A model generated the notes under the pieces. The model was not told the origin of the DNA. It did no database searches and saw nothing but the letters and a program-made list of their open reading frames with translations. Positions 8,104 to 16,524 of a DNA stretch of 64,000 nt are shown one piece after another (the stretch's first letter is position 1; each line of letters starts with the position of its first letter). The stretch is from Cellvibrio sp. OA-2007. GTDB lineage: Bacteria; Pseudomonadota; Gammaproteobacteria; Pseudomonadales; Cellvibrionaceae. The stretch covers positions 62,001 to 126,000 of the forward strand of contig NZ_BBUL01000095.1 in assembly GCF_000953825.1 (NCBI RefSeq), written 5' to 3'. The translations under genes and the position numbers were made by a program.

Positions 8104-8636
8104 AAACCAAACTCTTCCACAATTTGTGCGCACCACTGTTGGATGCGTCCATCGCTCAATTGAAATTCGGTTTCGTCGTCTAATGCCAGGCCAACAAAAT
8201 ATTGCTCATCGGGCGTAAGTGCTTTGGAGGCTTCAAACACATAACCCGCACGCGGCCAGTAACCGCAGGGAGTTGCACCGCGATGCATGAGTTTGCTATG
8301 CAAATAACCCATCGCATCCAAAAACCATTCGGGGTAGCCAACCTGATCACCCAAACCATAAATGGCAACTTTTTTGCCGCTGAAATCGAGTGTATCCAAT
8401 TCATCCCAAATATCTTCCCAGTCTTCTTGCAGCTCGCCGTAATCCCAAGTGGGAATACCAAAAATTAAATAATCGTAAAATTGGGTTTGAATAATTGGTG
8501 TATCGGCGATATTAAAAACATCCACGCGCTCTTCGCCGATCAATGCGTGCAGCGCGTTGCGGATTTTTTCGCCCGCCATTTCGGTGTAGCAGGTGGTGCT
8601 GCCGTAAAACAGGCCAATGGTTTTGGTTTCACTCAT
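8100..8636 (-). CDS. fldB: Flavodoxin FldB
   Basis: Long-chain flavodoxin of 178 residues, very close to E. coli FldB. The FMN phosphate loop is YGSTTCYTEM. The isoalloxazine loops are IPTWDYGELQEDW and YGLGDQVGYPEWFLDAMG, and VGLALDDE follows near the end. Flavodoxins are one-electron carriers in the cytoplasm. The ATG complementary to 8634-8636 has AAGTGA upstream and is preferred over an ATG three codons earlier. The end overlaps the start of mnmC. Confidence 0.92.
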   Translation of the reverse strand: MSETKTIGLFYGSTTCYTEMAGEKIRNALHALIGEERVDVFNIADTPIIQTQFYDYLIFGIPTWDYGELQEDWEDIWDELDTLDFSGKKVAIYGLGDQVGYPEWFLDAMGYLHSKLMHRGATPCGYWPRAGYVFEASKALTPDEQYFVGLALDDETEFQLSDGRIQQWCAQIVEEFGL

Positions 8637-8703
8637 ATCGATCACTTACGTTTAATCACACAGCTAATGACTGGCATCAACTCAGTTAATACACATAGAT
8701 TAG

Positions 8704-9150
8704 TTACAGCAGCTTTGCCCAATCCTGTACCCACTCGCGCGCCAGTGTCGCTGCATCGTCACCACTGCTTGCGTCGAGCACGAGTGGCTCGCCGATACGC
8801 TGTGCACCCAAATCTTCAAAAGCTGCATCCAGCAAGCGTCCAGCTTCGTTAAACGTGGTGTAACAGCTATCGCCGAGATTGACCACGCCGTAGCGGCGCC
8901 CGGCAATACGTGGAAAATCGCGGGTGAGATGCAAATACAGCGGCTGGATATTGTCGGGCAATTCGCCTGAACCAGTATTGGAATGGCACAAAAGGATAAT
9001 TTCATTTGGGTCGCGCGCCAGATCCTCTGCGCGTGCGTAAGTGTTCAAGCTGACTTCATGGCCGAGTTTGCTTAGCTCTTCGCTCAGAATTTCACCTACT
9101 TGCTCGGCACCGCCATAGACACTGCCAATAAAAATCTGGATTTTGCTCAT
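8704..9150 (-). CDS. Short flavodoxin, MioC/YqcA type
   Basis: Protein of 148 residues starting MSKIQIFIGSVYGGAEQVG, a flavodoxin fold with the FMN-binding loop GSVYGGAEQV, then LLCHSNTGSGELPDN and VVNLGDSCYTTF. Length and motifs match the MioC/YqcA group of small flavodoxins; MioC supports biotin synthase in E. coli. I cannot separate MioC from YqcA by eye, so no symbol is given. It lies 67 bases upstream of fldB on the same strand. Confidence 0.85.
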   Translation of the reverse strand: MSKIQIFIGSVYGGAEQVGEILSEELSKLGHEVSLNTYARAEDLARDPNEIILLCHSNTGSGELPDNIQPLYLHLTRDFPRIAGRRYGVVNLGDSCYTTFNEAGRLLDAAFEDLGAQRIGEPLVLDASSGDDAATLAREWVQDWAKLL

Positions 9151-9192
9151 TACTCAATCTCTTCATTTGTAGCGGCATTTTCCCGCTTGTTA

Positions 9193-9657
9193 CTAAAGCG
9201 CGCCAGCATACCCCAATTGGCGCCAGGCTTCATAAACCATCACCGCCACCGCGTTGGATAAATTCATGCTTCTACTATTAGCGGCCATCGGGATGCGCAA
9301 TACGTGCTCGGTAGGCAGCGATTCGCGGATATCCACTGGTAGCCCGCGCGTCTCTGGCCCGAACAATAAATAATCACCGGATTGGAATTGCGCATCGCTG
9401 TGGCAGCGGGTGCCTTTGGTGCTGAGGGCAAATATTCGCGCTGGTTTTTCATCGGCCAAAAATGCAGCCCAGTTTTTATGCAGTTGTACGTCCTGTATTT
9501 CCCGATAGTCCATTCCGGCGCGGTTTACGCTTTTCTCATCCAGTTTAAAACCCAGCGGTTCAATTAAATGAAGTTGGCAGCCGGTATTGGCGGCGAGCCG
9601 AATGATGTTTCCCGTGTTGGGTGGTATTTCCGGCTCAAAAAGAACTATGTGCAGCAT
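9193..9657 (-). CDS. trmL: tRNA (cytidine/uridine-34-2'-O)-methyltransferase TrmL
   Basis: SPOUT methyltransferase of 154 residues. The family motifs are [13 protein letters not shown] near the N-terminus, [11 protein letters not shown], and [19 protein letters not shown] in the knotted SAM-binding region. TrmL 2'-O-methylates the wobble base of two tRNA-Leu species. Length agrees with E. coli TrmL (157 residues). It is the upstream gene of a same-strand run with the two flavodoxins and mnmC. Confidence 0.93.
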   Translation of the reverse strand: MLHIVLFEPEIPPNTGNIIRLAANTGCQLHLIEPLGFKLDEKSVNRAGMDYREIQDVQLHKNWAAFLADEKPARIFALSTKGTRCHSDAQFQSGDYLLFGPETRGLPVDIRESLPTEHVLRIPMAANSRSMNLSNAVAVMVYEAWRQLGYAGAL

Positions 9658-9815
9658 TTGGCTTTTTTTACCTTTATGGTCTATGTTCTTAGTTAAAGGT
9701 TATGTTTCCACGGTCAATTATAAGCAAGAGTTATTAGCTGTCCTGCACAATCTTTTCCGTTTAGTGAAAAGTTGATAGTGCAACCATTGTAAACCCGATA
9801 GGTGAGAGCTCAGAT

Positions 9816-10769
9816 TTGAAGCAGCTTGTGAAAAAAGTAGCCAGCGTTTTGCGTGGTGCAAATGGCCATAATCAGGTTGTGGGTGTGGACTTTAGCCCCA
9901 CAGGCGTGGCTTTTGCACATGTCCGCCGCCCGGCCACACAACAACCTTGTCTAGTGAACTGCGATTTTATCCCTGCTGAAACCGGTGTTGAATTAGCCGA
10001 TCTTCTGCGTGCCCGGTTAACCAAGCTGGGTTTGCTGGGCGTGCCTTGTAATTTGGTGATGAGTCCGGGTAGCTATCAATTAATTTTGGGCGAAGCACCC
10101 AAGGTGCCAGCAGAAGAATTGGCGGAAGCATTGCGTTGGCGGATAAAAGATTTGGTGCAGTTTCCGATTGCTGAAGCGGTTGTCGATGCTTTCTTTCTGC
10201 CGGAAGACAGTGCCCGTGGTACCAGCCGTATGGCCTATGCTGTGGCCGCTCAACGCAAAAATATAGAGGCGGCAGTAGCGGCGATTAGCGCAACTGGCTT
10301 GAAATTAAACAAGATTGATATTCCTGAATTGGTACTGCGTAATTTGGCCGAAGACTGCTGCGATACAAAACGCGGTGTGGCGATTGTGAAACTGCAGCAA
10401 GGTGGCGGCAGTTTGCAAATTATTCGCGATGGTAATTTGTATTTATCCCGTCAGTTTTCGCTCTCTTATAACGCTGGCTTGCTTGATGATTTGCCCGGCG
10501 AGGCATTGGTGTTGGAGTTGCAGCGCTCGCTGGATTATTTCGAGCGACAAATGCGTCAGGTTCCACCGAGCCACATTTATCTCTGTGGGGAAAATGTGAC
10601 GGCCGATAAATTAACGCCCAGTATTCGCAATGCTCTTGCGGTAACCATCAACTTGCTCGATCTCACCAGTGGCTTACAGATTGCAGATGGAATTCCCGAA
10701 CATATTTGCTCGCTCGCGTTACATGCGATAGGTGCCGCGCTGCGCCAAGATCAAGTGGAGCAAGGCTAA
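9816..10769 (+). CDS. mshI: MSHA biogenesis protein MshI (PilM-like)
   Basis: Protein of 317 residues with the actin-like fold of PilM: VVGVDFSPTGVAFAHV at the N-terminus and DIPELVLRNLAE in the middle. PilM-type proteins sit on the cytoplasmic face of the inner membrane and recruit the PilN partner. The start is a TTG with GGTGAGAG upstream; an in-frame GTG at 9828 is an alternative. It is the first gene of the MSHA pilus run, followed one base after its stop by the PilN-like gene. No convincing promoter was found in the 158 bases upstream. Confidence 0.85.
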   Translation: MKQLVKKVASVLRGANGHNQVVGVDFSPTGVAFAHVRRPATQQPCLVNCDFIPAETGVELADLLRARLTKLGLLGVPCNLVMSPGSYQLILGEAPKVPAEELAEALRWRIKDLVQFPIAEAVVDAFFLPEDSARGTSRMAYAVAAQRKNIEAAVAAISATGLKLNKIDIPELVLRNLAEDCCDTKRGVAIVKLQQGGGSLQIIRDGNLYLSRQFSLSYNAGLLDDLPGEALVLELQRSLDYFERQMRQVPPSHIYLCGENVTADKLTPSIRNALAVTINLLDLTSGLQIADGIPEHICSLALHAIGAALRQDQVEQG

Positions 10770-10770
10770 A

Positions 10771-11439
10771 ATGCAACAGATCAATTTATATTTTCCGGAG
10801 TTTCAGCCCAATCGCGAACCCCTGCGCAGTATGCAAATGCTATGGGGTTTGGGCCTATTCGTTTTATTGTTGGTGATTGTTAGCGCCTATAGTGCAAACT
10901 CCAATCGTGAGCGCGAATTAGCCCTGGAGCAAAGCCGTGCGCAAGTAGAAGAGCTTAAGGCGCGTATTATGCTATTAGAGCAACAGCGACCGCGTAATAA
11001 TCTCGTCGAGCTTGACCAGCAAATTGTGCAGTTAACGCAAGAGTTGGATCGACGCAAACAAATATTTTCGATAATTGCCAATAAAGACTTGGGCAATAAC
11101 ACAGGTTTTTCCGCACATCTGCAAGCCTTGGGACGCCAATCTTTGGATACGGTAAGTCTTTCAGTATTTTCACTCCAGTCGGGTGGCAACTACGCTGAGT
11201 TTGCCGGTAAAACACGTGCAGCAGATCAAATTCCTTTATATATACAGCGCTTGCGCAGTGATGTGGCATTTGCTCAGTCTGCATTCGGCGTGCTGAATAT
11301 TGAGCCAGTAAAAAACAGCCAAGGGCTATTTGATTTTTCTCTGGCTAAGCAAGCTGCAAGAGCGGAACCAAATTCGGAAGGAAAAACAGCAGTGCAAATG
11401 CTGTTGAAATTGAATGAAAAAGCACGAGGTACACCTTAA
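10771..11439 (+). CDS. MSHA biogenesis protein, PilN-like
   Basis: Protein of 222 residues with a short cytoplasmic N-terminus (MQQINLYFPEFQPNREPL), one transmembrane segment at about residues 25-42, then a periplasmic coiled coil and an alpha/beta domain. This is the PilN architecture; in Shewanella-type loci the equivalent is called MshI2. The ATG lies one base after the mshI stop, and the stop overlaps the mshJ start (TAATG). It is expected to bind MshI through the NLYFPE-like peptide, as PilN binds PilM. Confidence 0.82.
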   Translation: MQQINLYFPEFQPNREPLRSMQMLWGLGLFVLLLVIVSAYSANSNRERELALEQSRAQVEELKARIMLLEQQRPRNNLVELDQQIVQLTQELDRRKQIFSIIANKDLGNNTGFSAHLQALGRQSLDTVSLSVFSLQSGGNYAEFAGKTRAADQIPLYIQRLRSDVAFAQSAFGVLNIEPVKNSQGLFDFSLAKQAARAEPNSEGKTAVQMLLKLNEKARGTP

Positions 11440-12122
11440 TGCCTCCCGCAATAAAAGATCTATGTGAAAAAATTGATAGCCGCATTTTGCGCGAGCGGAT
11501 ATTGATTTTTATTACTCTGCTCGCCGTGGTGTTTCTGTTATGGAATTTTCTGGTGCAGGCAAACTTTGATCGCGATCGCAAAGCTTTGCAAGTAGAAGCC
11601 GATAAAATTTCCGGTGAACAGCGCTCACTCGAAACACAAATCAACACATTGGCCATGGCGATGGCGAGTGATCCGGCTATCGCCAAAAATAACGAAATTC
11701 GTAAGCTCACCGCTGATATTGATGCGGTAGAAACTAAACTGTCCGGTTTGTCACAAGGCTTAATAAGTGCGGAACAGCTACCTAAGGTGCTAGAAGAAGT
11801 GTTATTGCGCACTGCTAGTGTAAAGCTGTTGCAGCTGCGTACATTAGCGGCTGCTGAATTGCAGTTGGTGCCTGTAACAACTGATGCAGTAAAGGAAGAA
11901 GGTAAAACACAGCCAGCGGGTACAGGCGTTTATAAGCATGGGGTGCTGATTCGTGTTGCCGGAAATTACTCGCAGTTAATTCAATTGATGACGGAAATAG
12001 AGTCACTGCAGTGGAAGTTTTATTGGGAGTCCCTTGATTACACAGTAAAACAATATCCTAATGCTGAGATCGATATTCGTGTATTCACTCTGAGTTCAGA
12101 AGAGGGGCTACTAGGTGTCTAA
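11439..12122 (+). CDS. mshJ: MSHA biogenesis protein MshJ (PilO-like)
   Basis: Protein of 227 residues with an N-terminal transmembrane segment (about 24-40, FITLLAVVFLLWNFLV) followed by a coiled coil and a ferredoxin-like periplasmic domain, as in PilO. Position after the PilN-like gene fits the inner-membrane alignment subcomplex. Its ATG shares a base with the preceding stop, and its end overlaps the GTG start of mshK by 8 bases. Confidence 0.83.
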   Translation: MPPAIKDLCEKIDSRILRERILIFITLLAVVFLLWNFLVQANFDRDRKALQVEADKISGEQRSLETQINTLAMAMASDPAIAKNNEIRKLTADIDAVETKLSGLSQGLISAEQLPKVLEEVLLRTASVKLLQLRTLAAAELQLVPVTTDAVKEEGKTQPAGTGVYKHGVLIRVAGNYSQLIQLMTEIESLQWKFYWESLDYTVKQYPNAEIDIRVFTLSSEEGLLGV

Positions 12123-12456
12123 AACTATCGCAAGTTGTTTATGCGCAGTATTGCTCAGTGTTGACCTAATAGCTGAGCCAGCCACCGCTGATGTGCGGGA
12201 TCCAACAATGCCGTTAGGGCATGTCGCCGTTAATGCGTCTGGTGCTGCTGTGCAGCTATTTACGCTAAATTCAATTTTAATCAGCCCGCAGCGAAAACTC
12301 GCCATTATTAATGGTAAAACGCTACGCGAAGGGCAGTTAATTCCCGGGTCAGCCAATGTAAAAGTGCAGCGCATTTCAGCGCAGGTGGTTGTGCTGCAAC
12401 AAGCCGAAGAAACTCTAGTGCTGCGCTTATCGCCCAGCATTTTGAAAAGACACTAA
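12115..12456 (+). CDS. mshK: MSHA biogenesis protein MshK (PilP-like)
   Basis: Small periplasmic protein of 113 residues with a signal sequence (SKTIASCLCAVLLSVDLIAEPATA). A VRDPTMPLG motif follows, like the DPxxP-type stretch found in PilP and GspC proteins. The HR-like fold after it (SPQRKLAIINGKTLREGQ ... VLRLSP) probably docks to the secretin MshL, encoded next. It starts with GTG preceded by AGGGGC and overlaps the end of mshJ. Confidence 0.78.
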   Translation: MSKTIASCLCAVLLSVDLIAEPATADVRDPTMPLGHVAVNASGAAVQLFTLNSILISPQRKLAIINGKTLREGQLIPGSANVKVQRISAQVVVLQQAEETLVLRLSPSILKRH

Positions 12457-12485
12457 TCGATCAAAAAATATTTGAGGCAGTGACA

Positions 12486-14276
12486 ATGTTCACCAACCCT
12501 AAAAAAATATCCTGTGTTGCGTTAGCTGTATTAATGCTCAATGCGTGCTCAACCAATAATAGCGATAAGCGTTTGGTTACTGAAAACGCGATGGATCAAG
12601 TAGTTGAACAGCAGCGTGAACAAAAGGCTTTGGCCAAATCTGTACCGCCAGAAGTAAATAAAGCACTACTCGATAATCAGGCGCTAAGCGCAAATGGTGC
12701 GGTAAAAAACAGCTATGAACGTTTTGATGTTTCCGTTCGCAATGTGGCTGCTAAAGATTTTTTTCTTGGGCTGGTAAATGGTACTGGCGTCAATGTGGTG
12801 GTACATCCGGATGTGCATGGCAGTGTGACGCTCGATTTGAAAAATGTCACGGTTGATGATGTGCTGCGTGTTACTCGCGATATTTATGGTTACGAATTTA
12901 AAAAAGAGCGTGGCATTTACACTATTTACGCCAATGCTATGCGCACTGAAGTATTTCAGATTAATTATTTGGATGTGCAGCGCGTAGGTGTTTCAGATAC
13001 AAGTGTGATGATTGGTCGGGCGCAAGCATCCGGTAATAATTCGAATTCCAATTCAAATTCCGGTGGGGGCAATAGTGGCGGTAGTGATACTGCAAATTTG
13101 CTGGGCATGATTGAAAGTGCAAGACAAGGCGAAAACAGTGGTGGCTCCGGTTCAGCATTAACCCCTGGTTCCCGCGTACAAACATTAAACCGTACTGATT
13201 TTTGGGCTTCGCTGGAAAAAACTCTTGTTTCTATTATTGGCGGCGAAACCGAAAGCCGCTCGGTTATGATTACCCCGCAAGCGGGTATGGTAGTGGTTAA
13301 AGCTATGCCCCATGAGTTGAGTGCTGTGCGCACTTTTCTAGAGCGCTCGGAGTTGAGTATTAAACGGCAGGTTATTTTAGAGGCAAAAATTTTAGAGGTT
13401 CGTCTTAGTGAAGGCTTTGAAGCGGGTGTTAATTGGGGGGCGATTAGCGGGCAAATATCGGCAGCAAAAAACCTTCAGGATGGCTTTGCCCTAAACACCG
13501 ATGGCAGTTCATCAGTAGATGAATTTAGAGATTTGGCCATCACGCGAATTTTCACTAATCCAGATGGAACAAGAGAAGTTATCTCAACCGACGGGCGCGA
13601 ACGCATCGGTGGTACAGTAGCCGGTTTAATACAAGTTACGGATATAACCAAGTTGTTATCGCTACTGGAAACCCAGGGTAGTGTGCAAGTGCTTTCCAGT
13701 CCGCGTGTTTCTACAGTGAATAATCAAAAAGCCGTTATACGCGTAGGCTCCGATGAATATTTTGTGACCGGTATTTCGAGTAATCAAACGCAAAACGCTG
13801 CCACTACAACCTCTACCCCCAATATCGAACTCTCATCTTTTTTCAGTGGTATATCGCTGGATGTGACCCCACAGATTTCCGAGACAGGCGAAGTGATTTT
13901 GCACATTCATCCGGTGGTAAGTGAAGTTACCGACCAACAAAAAGTATTTACGGTGGGGGATCAGGAGTTTGCTTTGCCTCTGGCACTACGCGGTGTGCGT
14001 GAGTCAGATAGTATTGTGAAAGCGGCCAACGGGCAGGTTATTGTTTTGGGCGGCCTAATGACTGAATCCACCAATAATGCTAACGGAAAACGTCCGTTGC
14101 TGGGTGACATTCCTGGCGTAAACGCATTATTTCGTACCAAAAATAGACGTAAATCAAAGACAGAGTTAGTTATTTTGCTGCGCCCAATTGTTGTTGATGA
14201 CAAAACTTGGGACGCACAATTGAATGACGCACAAAGCAGTATGCAACGTATTGGCGATGCCTATCGTAAGCAGTAA
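12486..14276 (+). CDS. mshL: MSHA pilus secretin MshL
   Basis: Outer-membrane secretin of 596 residues. A lipoprotein signal ends in LMLNAC, with the lipidated cysteine at residue 21. N-domains follow (FDVSVRNVAAKDFFLGLV, then a GSVTLDLKNVTVDDVLRV STN-like unit). A low-complexity Asn/Ser/Gly insertion spans about residues 180-225. The secretin core has VQVLSSPRVSTVNNQKAVIRVG and VIVLGGLMTES, ending with TELVILLRPIVV. It forms the pore through which the pilus leaves the cell. The ATG at 12486 has GAGG upstream; an in-frame GTG two codons earlier is less likely. Confidence 0.92.
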   Translation: MFTNPKKISCVALAVLMLNACSTNNSDKRLVTENAMDQVVEQQREQKALAKSVPPEVNKALLDNQALSANGAVKNSYERFDVSVRNVAAKDFFLGLVNGTGVNVVVHPDVHGSVTLDLKNVTVDDVLRVTRDIYGYEFKKERGIYTIYANAMRTEVFQINYLDVQRVGVSDTSVMIGRAQASGNNSNSNSNSGGGNSGGSDTANLLGMIESARQGENSGGSGSALTPGSRVQTLNRTDFWASLEKTLVSIIGGETESRSVMITPQAGMVVVKAMPHELSAVRTFLERSELSIKRQVILEAKILEVRLSEGFEAGVNWGAISGQISAAKNLQDGFALNTDGSSSVDEFRDLAITRIFTNPDGTREVISTDGRERIGGTVAGLIQVTDITKLLSLLETQGSVQVLSSPRVSTVNNQKAVIRVGSDEYFVTGISSNQTQNAATTTSTPNIELSSFFSGISLDVTPQISETGEVILHIHPVVSEVTDQQKVFTVGDQEFALPLALRGVRESDSIVKAANGQVIVLGGLMTESTNNANGKRPLLGDIPGVNALFRTKNRRKSKTELVILLRPIVVDDKTWDAQLNDAQSSMQRIGDAYRKQ

Positions 14277-14339
14277 AAACGGTTGCAGTCAGTTGAAATA
14301 AATCGCAAATGCACAGTGTGTTTGTCTGAGAGGCCTTCC

Positions 14340-15257
14340 ATGTACCGTCAACACTTTGGATTACAGGAGCATCCGTTTTCATTAACCCCGGACACCCAGT
14401 TTTATTTTAATAGTCAGAGCCATCGCGAGGTATTAAGTACACTTGTGCTGGCACTGCGCCACAGCGAAGGGTTTATTAAAATTGTCGGGGAGGTTGGTAC
14501 AGGTAAAACGCTGTTGAGTCGAAAGTTATTGGCAAGCCTGGGCGATAATTTTATCACTGCTTATATTCCTAATCCCTATTTGACTCCCGACGAACTCAAG
14601 TGGTTTTTGGCTGAAGAAATCGGTATTTCTTACTCGCCTGAAATTCCCTCCTACCAGCTGTTAAAAGATATCAATTTACGTTTGGTTGAGCTGGCGCAAC
14701 AAAAGCGGCAGGTTGTACTGATTGTGGATGAAGCGCAAGCGATGCCGCGTGAAACTATTGAAGCGCTGCGGTTGTTGACTAATCTTGAAACTGAAAAAAG
14801 TAAATTGCTACAAGTTGTTTTGTTTGGGCAGCCAGAGCTGGATGAGTTGTTGGATCGCCCGGACTTGCGCCAACTTAAACAGCGCATTGTTTTTGCAGAG
14901 TATTTACAGACAATTCCCAAAAAAAATCTGGCGGATTACCTAGCCTATCGATTGAGCTCTGCGGGTTACCGCGGTGCATCTTTATTCTCATATTCCGCAA
15001 TAAGTTTGTTGTATAAAGCATCCGGTGGTGTACCGCGTTTGATTAATGTGATGGCACATAAGGCAATGCTTGCGGCTTATGGACAGGCGGCCAAGCGTGT
15101 TAATCGCAGCCATATGGTGCGTGCAATTAGTGATACCGCAGAGAGTAAATCATTGGGGCGCTGGTTAGCGCGGCGCGACTATTGGTTGTGGCCCATGTTG
15201 GCCGCTAGTGCAGCGGCTATTATTGTACTGGCTCCCGGTTTATTGGGGTACACCTAA
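14340..15257 (+). CDS. mshM: MSHA biogenesis ATPase MshM (ExeA-like)
   Basis: AAA+ ATPase of 305 residues. It begins MYRQHFGLQEHPFSLTPD, the standard ExeA/MshM opening. Walker A is GEVGTGKT (50-57) and Walker B is VVLIVDEAQ with D130 and E131. A C-terminal hydrophobic segment (LWPMLAASAAAIIVLAPGLL) anchors it in the membrane. By analogy to ExeA it may help place the secretin in the envelope. The ATG at 14340 follows GAGAGG; a longer frame starting at 14283 is not supported. The stop overlaps the mshN start by one base. Confidence 0.9.
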   Translation: MYRQHFGLQEHPFSLTPDTQFYFNSQSHREVLSTLVLALRHSEGFIKIVGEVGTGKTLLSRKLLASLGDNFITAYIPNPYLTPDELKWFLAEEIGISYSPEIPSYQLLKDINLRLVELAQQKRQVVLIVDEAQAMPRETIEALRLLTNLETEKSKLLQVVLFGQPELDELLDRPDLRQLKQRIVFAEYLQTIPKKNLADYLAYRLSSAGYRGASLFSYSAISLLYKASGGVPRLINVMAHKAMLAAYGQAAKRVNRSHMVRAISDTAESKSLGRWLARRDYWLWPMLAASAAAIIVLAPGLLGYT

Positions 15258-16480
15258 TGAGCTTGCTTAACGACATGTTGAGGGATCTTTCACAACAACA
15301 AAAAAGCACTGATCCAATTGCAGTCGTGCCGCAGGCGAGTGTTGATCTACAGGCGGAGGAGCAACGCGAATTATTTTATAACTCCAGTGCAGCAAAGCCT
15401 TTGCCGCGCACGCTACTGCCTAGCTTAGTTGTATTTTTTTTAGTGTTAGCCATTCTTGTGTTTTTAAAGCTGAAGCCCGCTACGCAACAAGCTGCGGATG
15501 AATCAGTGAACGCATTACCGATTGCTGAGCAAGCCCAAGCGGAGAGTAAATCTGTTGGATTAAAAGGAGCAAGTGAAGTTGAGCGAATCATTGCTGCGCC
15601 TGCAGTATCGACGCCTGAGTTGGGTGAACGAATTGCTGCTTTGGAGTCTGCGATTACTCAGTTATCAACTGTGGTTGCCAATGCAAATATTCAACCGGAT
15701 AGCGATGAAATTGTTGCTGCGACAAGCGAACTTAAAAACCAAAATGCCAATGCAGATCTGCAAGTAGTTGAGCGAGAACTGCAAGCTGAACACATGCCTG
15801 TAGACGCAACGGAAGAAAATCTAACGTCTGTCAGCATTCAAGAACCATTTGTCGAACCTGTGGAAGAGCATGAAATGGAGCAGGGCGAACCAGCGTTGTC
15901 AATTACGCCCAATGCCAAGTGGCAAGATCAGCAGCAAGCGCAACAGGCGAATCAATTAATCGCGCAAGGGCAGGTGGATGTTGCGATTGAGAAACTGCAA
16001 CAGTTTATTGGGTCTACCGCACAGCCACAGGAATCGGTAAAAGCCTTGCTCGATATTTTTGCGGCGCAGGAGCGTATTGAAGCAATGCAATCACTCCTAC
16101 TGCAAGCAGATTATTTGCCCTTGGTTGAGCGGACTTTTTATACGGCAAAGATGGCTGTTATTCAGCAACAGGATGCACAGGCAATTCAGCTGTTGGAAGC
16201 TCATTTTCGCGAAGCGGGGCAGCATGAAGCTTACCGTGCGCTACTGGCGGGCTTGTATCAGCGTGCAGGAATGAATTTGGAGGCGGCTAATCATTATCGC
16301 CGGTTGCTTAGCGTGTTTGGCGATAAGCCTGCGTATTGGTTGGGGTTTGCACTGGCACAGGACGCCCTTAACCAACCACAGGTGGCTGCGCAAGCTTATC
16401 AGCGGGTAAACCAATATGCCGACTTGCAGCCGCAAGTACGTACCTATGTTCAGCAGCGAATTGCTGCGCTGCAGCAATAA
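15257..16480 (+). CDS. mshN: MSHA biogenesis protein MshN (TPR)
   Basis: Protein of 407 residues opening MSLLNDMLRDLSQQ, a hallmark of MshN. A transmembrane segment lies at about residues 54-70, then a Gln/Glu/Ala-rich linker, then C-terminal TPR-like helices (ANQLIAQGQVDVAIEKLQQF, YRALLAGLYQRAGMNLEAANHYRRLL, YWLGFALAQDALNQPQVAAQAYQRV). It is probably an assembly scaffold in the periplasm. It overlaps mshM by one base and ends 44 bases before mshE. Confidence 0.87.
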   Translation: MSLLNDMLRDLSQQQKSTDPIAVVPQASVDLQAEEQRELFYNSSAAKPLPRTLLPSLVVFFLVLAILVFLKLKPATQQAADESVNALPIAEQAQAESKSVGLKGASEVERIIAAPAVSTPELGERIAALESAITQLSTVVANANIQPDSDEIVAATSELKNQNANADLQVVERELQAEHMPVDATEENLTSVSIQEPFVEPVEEHEMEQGEPALSITPNAKWQDQQQAQQANQLIAQGQVDVAIEKLQQFIGSTAQPQESVKALLDIFAAQERIEAMQSLLLQADYLPLVERTFYTAKMAVIQQQDAQAIQLLEAHFREAGQHEAYRALLAGLYQRAGMNLEAANHYRRLLSVFGDKPAYWLGFALAQDALNQPQVAAQAYQRVNQYADLQPQVRTYVQQRIAALQQ

Positions 16481-16524
16481 TTTGTATTGCTACTTCATCA
16501 ACACTAATAGTTGGTTAAACAGTT

